A DNA stretch of 7,502 nt, taken from positions 1-7,502 of the forward strand of contig PKQU01000098.1 in the NCBI GenBank assembly GCA_017577925.1. Direction: 5' to 3'. The notes beneath the pieces were generated by a model, which was given only the letters and a program-made list of their open reading frames with translations, made no database searches and was not told where the DNA came from. Positions 1 to 5,344 of this stretch are shown in pieces (the first letter of the stretch is position 1; each line of letters begins with the position of its first letter). Origin of the DNA: Bacillota bacterium (GTDB lineage Bacteria; Bacillota; Bacilli; Calditerricolales; Calditerricolaceae). The position numbers and the translations under genes were made by a program.

Positions 1-123
1 AAGATCAAGCTGCTCAAACGAATCAGCTACGGGTTCCGCAACCGCGAAATCTATGTGCGGAAGATGCTCCTCGCTTTTATGCCCTTGGCTTGGTTGACCT
101 CCCATCCACAGTTATTGACTTAG
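1..123 (+). CDS. ISL3-family transposase, C-terminal fragment (5' end outside the window)
   Basis: An open frame enters at base 1 and ends at TAG 121-123, giving the last 40 residues. It begins KIKLLKRISYGFRNREIYVR and ends in a short hydrophobic stretch and SHPQLLT. A K-I-K-x-x-K-R-x-x-Y/F-G-F/Y-R-N segment near the C-terminus, just after the catalytic glutamate region, is characteristic of ISL3 (IS204/IS1001/IS1096/IS1165) DDE transposases. The catalytic residues lie upstream of the window, so whether the element is intact cannot be judged. The family call rests on recognising this short tail. Confidence 0.75.
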   Translation, partial: KIKLLKRISYGFRNREIYVRKMLLAFMPLAWLTSHPQLLT

Positions 124-127
124 AGCC
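1..127 (+). mobile_element. Right end of an ISL3-family insertion sequence (left part outside the window)
   Basis: The segment contains the transposase C-terminus and then a likely terminal inverted repeat ending at base 127. Read inward from the edge on the minus strand, the end begins GGCTCTAAGTCAATAACTG, and a GGCTCT-type start is typical of ISL3-family ends. The transposase stop codon (121-123) lies inside the repeat, a compact arrangement common for insertion sequences. ISL3 elements usually duplicate 8 bp of target, so bases 128-135 (AACTTTCC) would be one copy, but the other end is not in the window. The stretch is clearly less GC-rich than the genes that follow. The exact boundary is inferred. 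Confidence 0.7.
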
Positions 128-136
128 AACTTTCCC

Positions 137-166
137 TTGACAAAAGTGCTCGATTTTTCGTACAAT
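137..166 (+). promoter_or_regulatory. Sigma-A promoter of the fadR operon
   Basis: A perfect -35 hexamer TTGACA (137-142) is separated by 18 bases from a -10 hexamer TACAAT (161-166, one mismatch to TATAAT). The predicted start of transcription is near 173-175, about 45 bases before the fadR start. It is the only strong promoter I see on the plus strand. It lies 10 bases beyond the insertion-sequence edge, so both hexamers are outside the element. Confidence 0.85.
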
Positions 167-174
167 AAAATCGA

Positions 175-193
175 CTGAATGCTCATTCATTTC
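175..193 (+). promoter_or_regulatory. FadR-type operator overlapping the transcription start
   Basis: Bases 176-189 form a perfect inverted repeat, TGAATG-CT-CATTCA. The Bacillus FadR consensus, from memory TGAATGA-N4-TCATTCA, uses the same half-sites with wider spacing. With that spacing, 176-193 reads TGAATGC-TCAT-TCATTTC, matching about 11 of 14 half-site bases. Either reading puts a site just downstream of the -10 box over the predicted start, where bound FadR would block transcription. The inference is autorepression of the whole operon, relieved by long-chain acyl-CoA. Confidence 0.8.
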
Positions 194-203
194 TGGACTT
201 GCG

Positions 204-210
204 GGAGGAG
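204..210 (+). promoter_or_regulatory. Ribosome binding site that sets the fadR start
   Basis: GGAGGAG lies 7 bases before GTG 218. The in-frame ATG at 179 is within the operator and a few bases from the predicted transcript start, with no room for a ribosome site, so GTG 218 is preferred. Confidence 0.85.
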
Positions 211-217
211 ACGCGGC

Positions 218-826
218 GTGGCGAAGCGGACGGGCGACAAGTACCAAACGATCATTGACGCCGCCGTGCGCGTGATTGCCAAATACGGCTATCACAACTC
301 GCAGGTGGCCAAAATCGCCCGTGAAGCCAACGTGGCGGACGGAACGATTTACCTGTATTTTCGCAACAAAGACGATGTGCTCGTCTCGGTGTTTCGCGAA
401 AAGATGGGGGAGTTCATCCGCGCGACGCGCGAGCGCTTGGAACAGGTGTCAACGGTGGAGGGGAAGCTGCGGGAGCTGATTTTCATGCACCTCTCCCACT
501 TGGCCCAAAACCGGGACATGGCCGTCGTGACCCAAATCGAGCTCCGGCAGTCCAATCCCGTGGTGCGCGAAGGCATTCGCGAGACCTTGAAGCAGTATTA
601 CCGGCTGATTGAAGAGGTAATCCGCGAGGGCATGGCCGAAGGCGTTTTTCGGCGCGATGTCGACGTGCGCACGATTCGCATGATGATCTTCGGCACTCTT
701 GACGAAGCGGCGACGTCGTGGGTGATGAAAAAGGGAAAGTTCGACCTTCTGGCGCAGGTCGATCCGATTCATCGCCTGCTGCTATCCGCGTTGCGAAAAG
801 AATCACAGGAGGAGGAGACAGCGTGA
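218..826 (+). CDS. fadR: TetR-family fatty-acid degradation repressor FadR
   Basis: This is a 202-residue TetR-family repressor closely resembling Bacillus subtilis FadR (YsiA). The N-terminal helix-turn-helix spans about residues 12-50, with S28-Q-V-A-K-I-A and the recognition segment VADGTIYLYF (39-48) almost as in Bacillus. The C-terminal ligand and dimer domain keeps TQIELRQSN (105-113) and FGTLDEAATSWVM (158-170), both recognisable from FadR. In Bacillus the protein represses beta-oxidation genes and is released by long-chain acyl-CoA; the same role is inferred here and supported by the operator upstream and the beta-oxidation genes downstream. The start is GTG 218, chosen from the ribosome site. 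The stop TGA (824-826) overlaps the next start (GTG 823) as GTGA, suggesting translational coupling. Confidence 0.93.
   Translation: MAKRTGDKYQTIIDAAVRVIAKYGYHNSQVAKIAREANVADGTIYLYFRNKDDVLVSVFREKMGEFIRATRERLEQVSTVEGKLRELIFMHLSHLAQNRDMAVVTQIELRQSNPVVREGIRETLKQYYRLIEEVIREGMAEGVFRRDVDVRTIRMMIFGTLDEAATSWVMKKGKFDLLAQVDPIHRLLLSALRKESQEEETA
807..817 (+). promoter_or_regulatory. Ribosome binding site for the enoyl-CoA hydratase gene inside fadR
   Basis: AGGAGGAGGAG lies within the last codons of fadR, 5 bases before GTG 823. It selects the GTG overlapping the fadR stop over the upstream in-frame ATG at 718, which would add 35 low-complexity residues ahead of the conserved crotonase start. Confidence 0.85.
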
Positions 827-1596
827 CCCTGACGCGTTTTTCGGTAGCGCGGGAAGGGCGGGTGGCCGTCGTCACCCTCGACCATCCGCCGGCCAACACG
901 CTTGACTCGGTGGCCATTGCGGAGCTGGGGCGCGTGTTGGAGGAGCTGGAAGCCGATGCGGCGGTCAAGGTGGTGGTGCTGACCGGAGCGGGACGCTTTT
1001 TTGCGGCCGGGGCCGACATCAAGGAGTTTGTCGGCAAGACGCCGGAAGAAGGGGAGGCGATGGCTCGCGCCGGCCAACGGCTTATGGACCGCATCGAGGC
1101 GTTTCCCAAGCCCGTCATCGCCGCTATAAACGGGGCGGCCCTCGGCGGCGGCCTGGAACTGGCCATGGCCTGCCACATCCGCATCGCGGCCGACGCGGCC
1201 AAGCTGGGCCTGCCGGAGATCAACCTCGGCCTCATCCCCGGTTTCGGCGGCACGCAGCGCCTGCCGCGCCTCATCGGGCGGGGCAAGGCGACGGAGCTGA
1301 TCTTGACCGGGGAGATGATCCCCGCCGAAGAAGCGCTCCGTCTTGGCCTCGTCAACCGCGTGGTGCCCCTGGAGCGCCTGATGGCCGATGCGCTGGCGCT
1401 GGCCGAGCGGATTGCGGCCAAGAGTGCCGTGACGACGGCCCTGGCCCTCGAGGCCCTGCAGGGGGTGGAAGCGCCCTTGACCGAGGGCCTTGACCGGGAG
1501 GCGCGCCTCTTTGGTCGGGCCTTCGCCACCGAGGACAGCCGTGAGGGCGTGCAGGCGTTCCTGGAGAAGCGCCCGCCGCGCTTCCGCGACCGCTGA
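823..1596 (+). CDS. fadB: Enoyl-CoA hydratase (crotonase family)
   Basis: A 257-residue soluble crotonase-family enzyme of normal single-domain length. It should hydrate trans-2-enoyl-CoA to (S)-3-hydroxyacyl-CoA, the second step of beta-oxidation. Both catalytic acids of the classical hydratase are present: E112 in GGGLELAMAC and E132 in GLPEINLG, equivalent to E144 and E164 of rat crotonase. The oxyanion-hole segments are FAAGADIKEF (60-69) and A-L-GGG (106-110). PGFGGTQRLPRLIG (139-152) is also typical. Having both glutamates argues for a hydratase rather than a crotonase-fold enzyme of another chemistry, though weak isomerase activity is possible. Position between fadR and etfB matches B. 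subtilis fadB (YsiB). Note that this fadB is not the large bifunctional E. coli FadB. Forty-five bases separate it from etfB. Confidence 0.92.
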   Translation: MTLTRFSVAREGRVAVVTLDHPPANTLDSVAIAELGRVLEELEADAAVKVVVLTGAGRFFAAGADIKEFVGKTPEEGEAMARAGQRLMDRIEAFPKPVIAAINGAALGGGLELAMACHIRIAADAAKLGLPEINLGLIPGFGGTQRLPRLIGRGKATELILTGEMIPAEEALRLGLVNRVVPLERLMADALALAERIAAKSAVTTALALEALQGVEAPLTEGLDREARLFGRAFATEDSREGVQAFLEKRPPRFRDR

Positions 1597-1641
1597 GAGG
1601 TTCCCGGGAAGGCGATCATGCAACCAAAGGAGGAAAGGCCG

Positions 1642-2412
1642 ATGAAGATCCTCGTCTGCCTCAAGCAAACCTTCGACACGGAAGAGAAGGTGGTCATCGA
1701 AAACGGGAAGATCAAGGAAGACGGCGTGGAGTTCGTCATCAATCCCTATGACGAGTACGCCGTTGAGGAGGCGATCCGGCTGCGTGACCGCTTCGGCGGT
1801 GAGGTGACCGTGGTGAGCATCGGGCCGGATCGGGCGGAAAGCGCCCTGCGCACGGCGCTGGCCATGGGCGCCGATAAGGCCATTCTGGTGAACGACCCGG
1901 CCCTCGACGGCGGCGACGAGGTGACGATCAGCAAGGTGCTGGCCGCCGTGGCCAAACGGACCGGTTTTGACATCATCCTGTGCGGCAACATGGCCGTCGA
2001 CGACGGTTCGGCCCAGGTGGGGGCACGGGTGGCCGAGCTCCTGGACATCCCGCAGCTGACCACCATCGTCAAACTGGAGATCGACAATGGCCGCGTCCGC
2101 GCCGAGCGCGACGTGGAGGGGGACATCGAGGTCGTCGAGACGACGCTGCCCGTTCTCGTCACCTGCCAGCAGGGGCTCAACGAGCCGCGCTACCCCTCCT
2201 TGCCGGGGATCATGAAGGCGAAGAAGAAGCCCCTTGAGCGGCTTACGCTGGCTGATCTCGGGCTGGATCCCGCGCAGCTTGCGCCGAAGACGGCCGTCGT
2301 GGAGCAGTACCTGCCGCCGAAGAAACAGGGCGGGCGTATCCTGCAGGGCGAATTGGCCGATCAAGTGAAGGAACTCGTTCACCTGTTGCGCACAGAGGCC
2401 AAGGTCATCTAA
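1642..2412 (+). CDS. etfB: Electron transfer flavoprotein, beta subunit
   Basis: A 256-residue EtfB, normal length. With EtfA it forms the cytoplasmic FAD- and AMP-containing heterodimer that accepts electrons from acyl-CoA dehydrogenase and passes them to the quinone pool through a membrane oxidoreductase not seen here. The AMP-binding loop is CGNMAVDDGSAQVG (114-127). The EtfB signature covers about 151-174 (RAERDVEGDIEVVE...). The dehydrogenase-recognition loop is NEPRYPSLPGIMKAKKK (180-196), with L187 as the anchor leucine. The start is ATG 1642, 7 bases after AAAGGAGGA (1626-1634); the in-frame ATG at 1618 precedes that site and is rejected. The loop has the D-D-G form rather than the electron-bifurcating D-G-D-T-A form I associate with FixA-type proteins, so a simple beta-oxidation ETF is inferred. 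Confidence 0.95.
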   Translation: MKILVCLKQTFDTEEKVVIENGKIKEDGVEFVINPYDEYAVEEAIRLRDRFGGEVTVVSIGPDRAESALRTALAMGADKAILVNDPALDGGDEVTISKVLAAVAKRTGFDIILCGNMAVDDGSAQVGARVAELLDIPQLTTIVKLEIDNGRVRAERDVEGDIEVVETTLPVLVTCQQGLNEPRYPSLPGIMKAKKKPLERLTLADLGLDPAQLAPKTAVVEQYLPPKKQGGRILQGELADQVKELVHLLRTEAKVI

Positions 2413-2424
2413 ACGCGTAGTGGA

Positions 2425-2433
2425 AGAAGGAGG
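2425..2433 (+). promoter_or_regulatory. Ribosome binding site that sets the etfA start
   Basis: AGAAGGAGG abuts ATG 2434 directly, leaving no spacing, but is 9 bases before the in-frame ATG 2443. The second ATG also gives the N-terminus usual for EtfA, so it is taken as the start. Confidence 0.8.
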
Positions 2434-2442
2434 ATGGATGGG

Positions 2443-3420
2443 ATGAGCCGTACGGTCCTGGTGTTGAGCGAAGTTCGCGACGGCAAACTGCGCAACGTCT
2501 CCTACGAATGCGTAGCCGCGGCAAGGCGCATTGCCGAGGGGGGGCCGGTGGTGGCCGCCGTCTTTGGCACGAAGGCCGGTGCGTATGTAGAGGCCCTGGC
2601 CCAGCGCGGGGCGGACCGGGTGGTTCGCGTCGAACATGCCGCCCTCGATGCGTACACCACCGATGCCTACGCCCAGGCCCTCATCCAGGTGATCGAAGCG
2701 GTGAAACCCGACGCCGTGCTCCTCGGTCACACGGCTCTGGGGAGGGACCTGGCTCCGCGCGTGGCGGCGCGCCTCGACGTGGGGCTCATTTCCGACTGCA
2801 CGGATGTGGCGGTGGAGAACGGCGAGGTGATCTTTACCCGGCCGATCTACGCGGGGAAGGCGTTCCAGAAGAAGAAGGTCCTCTCGGGTCTCGTCTTTGC
2901 CACGATCCGCCCGAACAACATTCCGCCGCTGGAGGTAGACGCGTCGCGACAGGCGGATGTGGAGACGCTCGGTGTGGTGATTGAGAACGTGCGCACGGAG
3001 GTCAAGGAGGTCGTGCGGAAGACGGCCCAGGGCGTCGATTTGTCGGAGGCCAAGATCATTGTCTCCGGCGGCCGCGGCGTGAAGAGCGCCGAAGGGTTCA
3101 AGCCGCTGTACGAGCTGGCCGAGGTGCTCGGGGGGGCGGTAGGCGCCTCCCGCGGGGCGTGCGACGCCGGCTACTGCGACTACGCCCTGCAGATCGGGCA
3201 GACGGGGAAAGTGGTGACGCCCGACCTGTACATCGCCTGCGGGATTTCCGGAGCCATCCAGCACCTGGCCGGGATGAGCAACTCCAAGGTGATCGTGGCC
3301 ATCAACAAGGACCCCGAAGCGCCCATCTTCCAGGTGGCCGATTACGGGATCGTCGGCGATCTCTTCGAAGTGGTGCCGCGCCTCACCCAGGAACTGCGCA
3401 AGGCGTTGCAGGAAGTGTGA
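2443..3420 (+). CDS. etfA: Electron transfer flavoprotein, alpha subunit
   Basis: A 325-residue EtfA, the usual length for the family, very like the Bacillus protein. The N-terminal domain (about 1-190) packs against EtfB, and the C-terminal domain (about 195-325) holds the redox FAD. FAD-site motifs in order are SGGRG (208-212), ASRGACDAG (235-243), QIGQTGK (250-256), and the family signature LYIACGISGAIQH (262-274) continuing to S279, N280 and VAIN (285-288). The start at ATG 2443 is set by the upstream ribosome site, 30 bases after the etfB stop, so the two subunits are probably made together. A strong intrinsic terminator begins 50 bases after the stop, so etfA ends the fadR operon. Confidence 0.95.
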   Translation: MSRTVLVLSEVRDGKLRNVSYECVAAARRIAEGGPVVAAVFGTKAGAYVEALAQRGADRVVRVEHAALDAYTTDAYAQALIQVIEAVKPDAVLLGHTALGRDLAPRVAARLDVGLISDCTDVAVENGEVIFTRPIYAGKAFQKKKVLSGLVFATIRPNNIPPLEVDASRQADVETLGVVIENVRTEVKEVVRKTAQGVDLSEAKIIVSGGRGVKSAEGFKPLYELAEVLGGAVGASRGACDAGYCDYALQIGQTGKVVTPDLYIACGISGAIQHLAGMSNSKVIVAINKDPEAPIFQVADYGIVGDLFEVVPRLTQELRKALQEV

Positions 3421-3470
3421 TGCGCATCGCGGGGCGGGGAGGGGCCACGCCCAACCTGTTCCGGCGGTAC

Positions 3471-3518
3471 ACGGCTGTTGCCGCGCGATCCCTCGGGATC
3501 GGGCAGCAGCCGTTTTTT
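3471..3518 (+). terminator. Intrinsic terminator ending the fadR-etfA operon
   Basis: An outer 12-pair stem (3471-3482 with 3502-3513) reads ACGGCTGTTGCC against GGCAGCAGCCGT, with one G-U pair. Inside it is a second hairpin, GATCCC-TC-GGGATC (3487-3500). A run of six T residues (3513-3518) follows at once. Confidence 0.9.
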
Positions 3519-3629
3519 CGTAGGGACAGGGCCGGCATCGAGCGGGATCGGCGGCAGGAGGAGGGGAGGGTCGGAGCGCGAAATAAGCAAAGGGAAGGAA
3601 AAGACAGGGGAAACGTCAGGAGGATTGCC
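3519..3629 (+). other. Leader between the terminator and cobS, no gene seen
   Basis: This 111-base stretch is rich in purines towards its 3' end and carries the cobS ribosome site AGGAGG (3618-3623). The cobS frame is open through it, back to an ATG at 3420 that overlaps the etfA stop, but that extension would cross the terminator and has a low-complexity arginine-rich composition. I see no convincing promoter, although cobS probably needs one after so strong a terminator. No cobalamin riboswitch core was found. Confidence 0.5.
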
Positions 3630-4430
3630 GTGAAGGGGCAGCGGTTTTGGCTGGCCGTTCAGTTTTTGACGCGTCTCCCCGTCCCGCGAGGCGTGGCGTA
3701 TGACCCGGCCGCCTTTCACGCCGCCGTCGGCTACTTTCCGCTCGTCGGGCTTGTGCTGGGCTTAAGCTATGCCCTTGTCGACGCCGTCGGGCGCGTGTTG
3801 TTTGGGACGCCGGCCGTTTCCAGCCTACTGGTCGTCGGCAGCATGCTCCTGGTCACAGGCGCGCTGCATCACGACGGCCTGATGGACACCGCCGACGGCC
3901 TCCTGAGCAACCGGCCGCGCGAGGAGATGCTCGCCATCATGCGCGACAGCCGGGTTGGGGCGATGGGGGCCCTGGCCGGCAGCTTTGCGCTCCTGGCCCA
4001 GTGGGTGCTCCTGACCGCCCTCCCGGAGCCCGTGCGCGCGGGGGTGTTGGTGGGTGCGCCGGCGTTGAGCCGCTGGGCGGTGGTGTGGGCGATGGGCCAG
4101 TGGCCCTATGCGCGGGAAGGCGGCAGCGTGGCCGGACAGCTGGGCCGGTCGGTCACGGCGCGGACGCTGGCCGTGGCCACGGGATGGGCCCTCCTCGCGT
4201 GGGCCGTGGCGCTGGCTGTGCTGGCGTGGCCGCTCACCCGCTCCGACGCCGCGCTCGCCTCCTGGGCCGCCTTTGCCCTCCTGGCTCCGGCAGCGGCATG
4301 GGGGACCTATCGCGGTTTGGCCCGCTGTGCCGCCGCGCGCCTCGGGGGACTGACCGGGGACGTGTACGGGGCGATTGCCGTAGCGACGGAAGTGGCGGTG
4401 CTGGCGGTGGCCGTGGCGTGTGTTCGGTAG
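3630..4430 (+). CDS. cobS: Adenosylcobinamide-GDP ribazoletransferase (cobalamin synthase)
   Basis: A 266-residue polytopic membrane protein of the CobS family. It joins adenosylcobinamide-GDP to alpha-ribazole (or its phosphate), a last step in making adenosylcobalamin. Family motifs are QFLTRLPVP (11-19), the acidic magnesium site GALHHDGLMDTADG (77-90), RDSRVGAMG (105-113) and GLTGDVYGA (240-248). Hydrophobic stretches near 32-50, 62-78, 112-130, 137-156, 180-200, 207-225 and 246-263 fit a multi-pass inner-membrane enzyme. The start is GTG 3630, 6 bases after AGGAGG and just before the conserved N-terminus. No other cobalamin gene is in the window, so cobU, cobC or cobT would have to be elsewhere. 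It precedes fadH by 51 bases and may be co-transcribed with it. Confidence 0.93.
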   Translation: MKGQRFWLAVQFLTRLPVPRGVAYDPAAFHAAVGYFPLVGLVLGLSYALVDAVGRVLFGTPAVSSLLVVGSMLLVTGALHHDGLMDTADGLLSNRPREEMLAIMRDSRVGAMGALAGSFALLAQWVLLTALPEPVRAGVLVGAPALSRWAVVWAMGQWPYAREGGSVAGQLGRSVTARTLAVATGWALLAWAVALAVLAWPLTRSDAALASWAAFALLAPAAAWGTYRGLARCAAARLGGLTGDVYGAIAVATEVAVLAVAVACVR

Positions 4431-4455
4431 GGAAAGGCGCTGGGAACCGGGATGC

Positions 4456-4476
4456 GGAGGAGTCGATGGGGGGGGA
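4456..4476 (+). promoter_or_regulatory. Purine-rich ribosome site region before fadH
   Basis: GGAGGAG (4456-4462) and GGGGGGAG (4469-4476) both lie upstream of GTG 4482, the second at about 5 bases. ATG 4452, which is in frame, has no good site before it. GTG 4482 also gives an N-terminus that begins just before the Rossmann strand, as in B. subtilis FadH. Confidence 0.6.
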
Positions 4477-4481
4477 GCCGT

Positions 4482-5246
4482 GTGCGTGAACGCGTTGCCA
4501 TCGTGACGGGGGGAAGCAGCGGGATTGGCAAGGCTATCGCCAGGAAACTGGCGGAGGCCGGGGCTTACGTGGTGATTACCGGGCGCAACGCAGAGCGGTT
4601 GGACGCGGCCAGGACGGAGATCGAGCGCACACCCGGCCAGGTGTTGACCGTGCCGATGGACGTGCGCGACCCGGAGCGGGTGCAGCAGATGGTAACGGCG
4701 GCCAAGGAGGCCTTTGGGCGCATCGACGCGCTCATCAACAACGCGGCGGGGAATTTCCTCTGCCCGGCCGAAAACCTGTCGGTGAACGGATGGAACGCCG
4801 TCATCAACATCGTGCTGAATGGCACCTGGTACTGCACCCAAGCGGTGGGCAAGGAATGGATTGCCGCGGGGCAGCCCGGCGCCATTGTCAACATTGTCAC
4901 CACCTATTCGTGGACAGCGGGGCCGGGGGTGATTCACTCCGCCTGTGCCAAGGCGGGCGTGCTGGCCATGACGCGCACGCTGGCGGTGGAGTGGGGCGGC
5001 AAGTACGGCATCCGCGTCAACGCGGTGGCGCCCGGCCCCATTGCCGACACGGGCGGCGCCGAGCGGCTGTTGCCTGACGAGGAGGCGTTGCGGAAGACGG
5101 TCGAGAGCGTGCCGCTGGGACGATTGGGGCGCCCCGAGGAGGTGGCGGATGCGGTGCTCTTCCTCCTGTCGCCGGCAGCGGCGTACATCAACGGCGCGTG
5201 CCTGACCGTTGACGGCGGGCAATGGCTCAACCGGGCGCCCTTTTGA
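4482..5246 (+). CDS. fadH: 2,4-dienoyl-CoA reductase (NADPH), SDR family
   Basis: A 254-residue short-chain dehydrogenase/reductase, the length of B. subtilis FadH (YkuF) and strongly similar to it. It should reduce 2,4-dienoyl-CoA to an enoyl-CoA during breakdown of unsaturated fatty acids. The dinucleotide-binding motif is TGGSSGIG (9-16). R35 after the second strand (TGRN) suggests NADPH. The usual SDR Y-x-x-x-K is absent: the segment reads HSACAKAG (152-159). Instead N91 (AAGNF), Y142 (TTY), S153 and K157 match the DECR pattern N148, Y199, S210 and K214 of human DECR1, including the spacings, so this is subfamily chemistry and not a broken enzyme. PGPI (185-188) and the C-terminal DGGQWLNRAPF are also as in FadH. 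A start at ATG 4452 would add ten residues. Confidence 0.9.
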   Translation: MRERVAIVTGGSSGIGKAIARKLAEAGAYVVITGRNAERLDAARTEIERTPGQVLTVPMDVRDPERVQQMVTAAKEAFGRIDALINNAAGNFLCPAENLSVNGWNAVINIVLNGTWYCTQAVGKEWIAAGQPGAIVNIVTTYSWTAGPGVIHSACAKAGVLAMTRTLAVEWGGKYGIRVNAVAPGPIADTGGAERLLPDEEALRKTVESVPLGRLGRPEEVADAVLFLLSPAAAYINGACLTVDGGQWLNRAPF

Positions 5247-5258
5247 GCAAAGGGGCGC
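5235..5258. other. Hairpin overlapping the fadH stop codon
   Basis: GCGCCCTTTT (5235-5244) pairs with AAAGGGGCGC (5249-5258) around the loop GAGC, 10 pairs with one G-U. The stop TGA (5244-5246) is at the top of the stem. No T-run follows on either strand, so it is not a standard intrinsic terminator, but it could stabilise the 3' end of the fadH message or slow polymerase between convergent genes. Confidence 0.45.
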
Positions 5259-5272
5259 AGCGGGTTGTGTGG

Positions 5273-5294
5273 CGGACGGGCGCATGCCGGTCCG
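5273..5294. other. GC-rich hairpin in the fadH / response-regulator convergent gap
   Basis: CGGACGGGC (5273-5281) pairs with GCCGGTCCG (5286-5294) around the loop GCAT, with one G-G mismatch in nine positions. It is 26 bases after the fadH stop on the plus strand and 50 bases beyond the response-regulator stop on the minus strand. With no T-run nearby its role is unclear. The rest of the gap (5247-5344) shows no gene. Confidence 0.4.
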
Positions 5295-5321
5295 GCGGCC
5301 GCGAGGGGACGTACGGAATCG

Positions 5322-5337
5322 GGGCCGTCGGGCCGTC
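5322..5337. repeat. Tandem duplication of GGGCCGTC
   Basis: Two perfect adjacent copies of GGGCCGTC (5322-5329 and 5330-5337) lie in the convergent gap, just before a pyrimidine run (5338-5346) that reaches the response-regulator stop. They can form only a short GGCC/GGCC hairpin, so a weak plus-strand terminator is possible but not convincing. Confidence 0.5.
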
Positions 5338-5344
5338 TCTTTTC

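Noticed and set aside
179..217. A fadR start at ATG 179
   Set aside because: This ATG is inside the operator and within a few bases of the predicted transcription start. GTG 218 has a well-placed GGAGGAG and gives the expected FadR N-terminus.
1601..1610. The palindrome TTCCCGGGAA between the hydratase gene and etfB
   Set aside because: A 10-base perfect palindrome is expected by chance in GC-rich DNA, has no promoter nearby and does not form a useful hairpin without a loop.
769..3264. An 831-codon minus-strand open frame opposite fadR-echA-etfB-etfA
   Set aside because: Stop codons are rare antisense to GC-rich genes. The translation is low-complexity and rich in R, G, H and L, matches no family I know, and lies opposite three firmly identified genes.
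3613..3629. A sequence resembling the B12 box of cobalamin riboswitches directly before cobS
   Set aside because: ACGTCAGGAGGATTGCC matches the box as I remember it at about 13 of 17 positions, but most of the match is the Shine-Dalgarno core. The GCCACTG element and the expected stems upstream are missing, and the box touches the start codon.
3420..3629. A longer cobS beginning at the ATG that overlaps the etfA stop
   Set aside because: The extra 70 residues cross a strong terminator, are arginine- and glycine-rich, and precede the normal conserved CobS N-terminus. GTG 3630 has a good ribosome site.
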